Source: Bugulina stolonifera
Lineage: Eukaryota; Bryozoa; Gymnolaemata; Cheilostomatida; Bugulidae
Length of the DNA stretch: 64,000 nucleotides
Assembly (NCBI GenBank): GCA_935421135.1
Contig: OW285197.1
Coordinates: 5,922,850 to 5,986,849, forward strand
Direction: 5' to 3'
Part shown: piece after piece, positions 58,788 through 64,000 of the stretch
How positions within the stretch are numbered: position 1 is the first letter of the stretch
Layout of the letters: each line of letters opens with the position of its first letter
Made by a program: the position numbers and the translations under genes
The notes under the pieces: model-generated
Told to the model about the DNA's origin: nothing
Databases searched by the model: none
What the model saw: only the letters and a program-made list of their open reading frames with translations

Positions 58788-59660
58788 GTTTGAACAAGGA
58801 GTAAGAAGAGAAGGAGGCTCGTCCACGAAAACCTGTATATATGTTACAATGGGCTTCCGGTGTTCGATGTGCGCCTCGGGTACTTGGTAAAGTCTGAAGA
58901 AAAGATGATGAATATTTTTAAAAAAGTAAAATTCACACATTAACTAAAATTAAAATATAATCTATGTCACTAATTGGTAATAGCCTGGTGAACACATTGA
59001 CTACAAACACAATACTCATGTCACTGGGATATGAAAGATATAGCCGAATAAAATCGCCATATTTGGAGAAAATTGCGTATCTCGATATAAAATGACACTT
59101 TTTGCAAATACCAACATGATCAACAAAATAAGCAAAAATAACACTAATAGATTTAAGTTTGCTACAATGAGTGGGCTTGAATTCCAAATTTAAACTTTGC
59201 TCTTTCATAATAAATAAAACGTACAAACACTTAAATCGCGGTTGAAATGAGTCAATTTGTGCAACACGTTTCTCGTTCATCAGGACTCCATATACTTAGT
59301 CTGTTTTATGGCATATAGTTCAGATACCAGCTCAGTGCTTAGGCTAGTTTGTGGGCCTTACAAGATGCCCAAACTAAATGAAAATAGTGCTCAAACTATT
59401 GGCTATCTCAATGAACGATTATGCTTATCTCTGCAGAGAAATGATTTCATTGGATGCTATAACTGTGACGTGATAGGCGCCAAAATATGCGCATGTACAT
59501 TGCTGTTTAGCAATGAGGAATCGCATCACGATTCAACGGAGTTGTCTACTCGCTTAATGCCAGCGACTCATGTGATAATCTTTTTAAGCCGAGGAGCACA
59601 TCGAACACAAAATCCTCTTGGACGAGCCTCCTTCTCTTCTTACTCCTTGGTTTGAACAAA
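58788..59660. mobile_element. Element with about 80-bp inverted ends
   Basis: Left gtttgaacaaggagtaagaa with gagaaggaggctcgtcca and gtgttcgatgtgc; right gcacatcgaacac, then tggacgagcctccttctc and ttcttactccttggtttgaac. The arms are imperfect complements separated by about 700 bp. The inside has open frames on both strands (58933-59280 minus, 59257-59655 plus) without recognisable motifs. Class unknown. Confidence 0.55.
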
Positions 59661-59814
59661 AGCTAAAAAACATTGCTGAATGAATCTGAGACCAGAAAAT
59701 TACAGTGTATGTTGCTAGTTCTCATAGCATCGTAGCATAGCAATACAATACTTTTACAATATTGGCTGTTGGCCAGTATGATGTATCTTGCCTTTCCAGT
59801 GGTAAAATAATTGG

Positions 59815-60232
59815 GCATGCTGTGATGATAAAATGGTTTGAGAGAAAAAGAAGACAACTCCAACAAAGGTTACTAACGTTAGAAATCAAACTCTTGTTTA
59901 CCCCAAACCTGTGGGATTATGATCTAGAGATCAATGGTGTATAACAGTGCCACTTATTGGATCCTGAGATAAGCATTAGCCAATAGGATTAGTATACGAG
60001 ACTGAGGCATAGAATACAGGAGCAAACACAAGGCACTTCTATTCTTATCATAGGTGAGTCTAGTTGTACTGATGAATTCTATCCTGTACAGACTATACCT
60101 TGACTTGACAAAACCCAAACAACCAATCACAAGCTTTATTTCCGTCTAGCTGCTCCTAAGGATAGGATGTATTTAGTGGAGTTGTCTTCACATTGCGCTC
60201 ATATCTTTCTCCACTACCGCTTTTGAAATGCT
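59815..60232. mobile_element. Foldback MITE, copy C
   Basis: Left aaatggtttgagagaaaaag then aagacaactccaac; right agtggagttgtcttcacattg then ctttctccactacc. Same family as 28080-28325, with a longer middle. Confidence 0.6.
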
Positions 60233-61104
60233 CTATTTTTTTGTAAGCCTGTCACTGGTTGGTCAAACAATTTTAAACTGTCATTACCTAAGTCAGCATG
60301 TACCATTGTAACTCATGTTTGCTATCAAGATTAGATAACACTACTGAACGTGTCATCTTAAACAGTTCTTATTGCTAAGCAATACAGAATTATATTATTT
60401 AATAATTTATTTAAAATGCGTAACTCATAGAAGTTATGTTCTCATGCATAAGAGTTATTGAATAATTCCATGTATGCACTCAACAATGTACAGTTTAAAG
60501 CATCCGATCAAAATCATAAAGAAAAAGGTGCAACAATAAAGCTGGCAAATGCATTTAGATCAATTTTGTAATACCATATTGGTGAGAAGTAACGAATTAA
60601 ACAGCTCATTTCACGCTTAGAAAAGCATAGAAACCTGTGGGCCAAGCTGTTGAAAACACAGCGATTGGCTCAATGAATTGTAAACCGATATTAGTGAATG
60701 TTGCTGATGTACATTTTGGCATGATGACAAGCTATGACAAGTTAGTGTGCTTAGTTCATGCAATCATCCAACTACATGTATGCCATGTATGTTGTGTGGT
60801 CTGTGTGCAATGTCTATCTTTTGCTAGTGTAGGATAAGTAGGCAGGTAAGGGTAGGGCTTGGAGTGCATACAGTATTTTGTAGGGTCAGGCCCACTAGGA
60901 GCTGGACCAATTTTTTTTATTCTTGCTAGACAACCTGCTCCTTTCTTTCCAGTATTTTATCACTAATTATTTAGACATCTCCATACTTTCATAGCAGATT
61001 CTCCTGTTGTGCTGCTAAAGTATTCTACATGTATATTCAACTACATGTACAGCAGTGTACTAACTATTAGTGATATACCTGGCATGTAGGCCTGTTGTTA
61101 AGGT
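60233..61104. other. Gene-free stretch
   Basis: Nothing supportable seen; the open frame at 60637-60837 is short and motif-free. Confidence 0.35.
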
Positions 61105-61197
61105 GGTTACACACCTAGCAACAAAACATACAATGCAATAATGATTGGTCTGCCAATTAGAAATTGACCAATTGCATGGTGTTTCGTTACTAGGTGC
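61105..61197. repeat. Short imperfect inverted repeat
   Basis: acacctagcaacaaaacatac ... gattggtc pairs with gaccaattgcatggtgtttcgttactaggtg. About 90 bp; a hairpin or a very short MITE. Confidence 0.55.
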
Positions 61198-62179
61198 AAT
61201 TTTTTTAGCCAATGATAATTCTTTAATTCACAACAAATTATCAAAGTGTTTTAGGCCTGAGAAATTGATGCTGTACAGTAATTAACAGTTGCACTTTCAG
61301 CTACAGGTGTGTAGTTTCTCTTAATACATTGAAATATTGTATTATTTTGCTCTCTTTCTATTTTCTGTGTTTATTGTTCTATTCCTTGTTAATTGTTTCA
61401 GTTGCCTTGGTTTCATTGAGTTTGCAATAAATATACCTTGCATTATTTATTAATCAAGAATAAGATATGAGGCTGGTTATTGGTGGTAACAGACGAATCT
61501 AGACAAGGGAATAAATAATTAGGTGCTCGCTCTTATTCTTGATTGCTAAAATAATTGTTGGTAGACTATAATGGTGATTGCTGGTAATGTACATGTAGGA
61601 CTTACATGTATATAGGGGGTCTTTGGTAAGAATGCCAGTAATAATCATACCATAATATTTACTTGGAGCTAATACCTTTTCAGACAAAGCAATGGTGTTA
61701 TTGAATTACATTGTACAATTTGATTTTGATGATTCAAAATGTTTGCACTGTTATAGCCACTGTTAGTTGAGTTTAGTGAAATTTTCTATGTACATGCCCA
61801 TGTAAATGTTTGATGGGTGTACCTCCCTATTATAACGGTACAAAATAATGTAATTTGGCAGATAAACTAAACTAAATTATTATACATTTTGTTCGATGTC
61901 CCGCTTCATCAAAATGGTTATATTTTCTCATCTTCAATGTAGGTAGCTGGGCAACAGAAGATAAAATATAGCTGCAAGTGTACAAGGTTCGTCTCCTGTG
62001 ATACTTCTACACATACTGCTGATCTGGTAGGTTCTTAATCTATTGGTTATTCTTTTAATGATATATAACCTGCCTGGAACCAAGGCAATTTCTACAGATA
62101 TAATGGTTGTTGTTTTATTATATTTAATATGGCCAAATTTTAAATAATAACAGAATACTGTAATGGTTTTTGGTATTTC
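61198..62179. other. Gene-free stretch
   Basis: AT-rich, no supportable gene. Confidence 0.35.
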
Positions 62180-62690
62180 GTGCGGTCGTCCTTGGACGAC
62201 TACCGACCCAAAACTGAAGTGCCTATGAGTGGTGCTAGGCCTTCTCATTACATGAAAGATCGAGCGGTCTCAGTAGTCCAATAACTACCAGAGACGACCC
62301 ATCTGGTCCCAAGTCTGACCTTCAAACTATACCTTGAAAGAGAGTGGTCCGACCTAGTAGGTGGTTCGCTATGCGAATGACCTGACAAAAGGAAGTGAAC
62401 GTCTCTGTATCAAGTATAGATGTGTCTTTATTGAAAGCCAAGTGAAGACTGAGACAACGAGTGATTAAACATGGCCCTTTATATAGTATAAGGACTTTCG
62501 CCCGACGTAGTGTTGGGAAAAGTCGACATAAGGTCGTCCGGAAGTTGCGCAACAACATGGCCGCCGGAAGCCCGACGGCGGACCCAAAAATAGGTCGGGT
62601 TATACAAAAGTTGCTTATAATCATCCAATTCATGTACAAAATGAATATCAAGGGATTCTGAGAAGTCGGGCCTTTTTACATGGGTATAAA
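62180..62690. repeat. Dispersed repeat, copy B
   Basis: Same ordered blocks as 15740-16285, including tagatgtgtctttattgaaag, gactgagacaacga, aacatggccgccggaagcccgac and gattctgagaagtcggg. Diverged but collinear. Contains tttatatagtataagg, which could be a promoter TATA box if this is an LTR. Confidence 0.6.
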
Positions 62691-64000
62691 AGGTACCAAA
62701 AGACTTAGTAATTATTATACAAGCATTTACATGGATACGGAGTTAAGTAGAATGAATATAAGCACATAGATACACGTATGTAGACAGCAAATGAGTGGTT
62801 TAGACATGCAATATAGTTGAGTACGGGTATACGAGTGTTAGTTGAGTAGCACTGTGACAACTACTAGGCACTTAAGGTGCTATAGATTATGTCCTGGTAA
62901 CTGGAGTCGTATACAAATGTCCTGTACCATCACAATACATCCACAAACACAGCGATCGCAACTTAGCAGTCAATTAGTAATTAGCAATTTATCTGGATAA
63001 CTATACATGTATAATATCCTTCTTTCCTCTTACCTGGTAGGCTTAGGCCTGCCAGAAAGGAATCATTTGTGCCAGTCGTTTCTATTCATCTCCATTTGGA
63101 TATAGTTCGCTTTCATTGGTCTGATATGTAGCAGCACATTTTACTTTTACCCCTCTAGTAATTGTTAACTCTTTGACCTCGGGTAGAAAGGAACTTTTCA
63201 TATTAGGCGCGCATTTGTACATTCCTGTTCAGTTGTTCAGTTGTTTGCAGACTTTGATCTATAACATGCTCTTGCTAGTCTCTTGCTGTTTGTTGCTTAC
63301 AACAGGGTATCAAATACTCTCTGGATTTGGTTTCTCCAGGTGCAGTACCATAGCTACTACCAAGACAGGACGCTCCAGCTTCACACTACAGCCATAGATC
63401 CCACTCTAAAACCCTACACACTCTAATAAGGTAAATTAAACACGCCCACACTACTGCGTCGGCGGGACTGACCTCGCTCTTTATGTACCAAACCGCTCTT
63501 TATGTACCAAACCGACATTGACTATAACAGTTGTCTCAGCTTTAGGGCAGCTAGAGCACATCAACAAGTGCTTTCATTTCTTGAAAACATTACTGTAAAC
63601 CAGGGCCATATCCACCCATATGGCCACACTGGCCAACTTTTGAAAGAGCAGCTGACTGACTTCAAACAGCAGTGCATCAGCTTTCAGCTTTTGGATAATG
63701 AGAAAACAAGAATGAAAGCTTACTTTGGTTTCCTTTTCTTTCTGCTTGACTTTTAGCAGATTGCTAAGCTGCTGAATTAACTCCCGCATGACATTGAATC
63801 TATAAATAACTGGGGTTGCTATAAACCAGTGTACAGTCACAGTTTCACAGTTGGTGGGGTCAATGTGGTAGGAAGTGGGGAGGTACAAGGTGACACCATG
63901 GCAACATAACTCATTGAGGATGAAAAAGCTTTTATGTACATGAAGCTAATATGTACAAAGAGATCACATCTTCAAGACATGGCAAAAAAATTTAGTTTAG
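62691..64000. other. No supportable gene; a 19-bp direct duplication
   Basis: ctctttatgtaccaaaccg is repeated back to back near 63476-63513. An open frame at 63502-63756 contains a helical, charged stretch that might be part of an exon running off the window, but no motif is recognised. Confidence 0.35.

Noticed and set aside
59257..59655. 132-codon protein on plus
   Set aside because: Its C-terminal part lies in an inverted-repeat arm, no motif is recognised and an opposite-strand frame competes.

Overview
The window looks like nuclear DNA of an invertebrate animal. It is AT-rich, its genes are cut into many small exons with GT-AG introns, and it carries several classes of eukaryotic transposon plus many minisatellites and palindromes. 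The host genes (a secreted protein with four fucolectin-type domains and a repeated zinc-binding protein) and the frequent acatgtac-type words would suit a sponge or another early-branching aquatic animal. That assignment is a guess; no ribosomal or mitochondrial marker is present.

Layout. 1-8343: no convincing gene, two hAT-type MITEs and a perfect palindrome. 8344-11861: a Ty3/Gypsy LTR retrotransposon with identical 123-bp LTRs and a 5-bp target duplication, internally deleted through the end of RNase H and the integrase. 11862-16933: gene-poor DNA with repeat relics. 16934-28634 (minus): a host gene that splices in frame through ten exons into an 872-aa model ending in three paralogous Cys/His cassettes. 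Its last intron holds an apparently intact 3.7-kb PIF/Harbinger transposon (17619-21320) with a MADF/BESS protein and a DDE transposase. 28635-36681: a hAT MITE with perfect 8-bp target duplication, minisatellites, a 144-bp palindrome and a tRNA-derived repeat. 36682-54332 (minus): a second host gene, 17 exons joining in frame into a 653-aa model, a secreted protein with four FTP (fucolectin/tachylectin-4/pentraxin-1, F5/8C-like) domains. 54333-64000: no convincing gene, several inverted-repeat elements.

The most striking object is a 9643-bp element (43058-52700) in the third intron of the FTP gene. It has 545-bp GC-rich terminal inverted repeats starting 5'-AG, a 6-bp target duplication (tgtgta), and two divergent transcription units. 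One is a five-coding-exon, 1483-aa protein-primed family B DNA polymerase with C2H2 fingers, an OTU-like region and a Vsr-like insert. The other is a 405-aa two-exon protein with an acidic/basic tail and two copies of a domain I do not recognise. Between the two TATA-type promoters lies a 0.77-kb near-palindrome built of 31-bp units. The ends are those of Polintons/Mavericks, but I find no integrase, packaging ATPase, protease or capsid gene. It therefore looks like a replication-only Polinton derivative that would need integrase supplied in trans. Exon joins were checked by hand for splice sites and reading phase; homology calls rest on motif recognition, not on searches.
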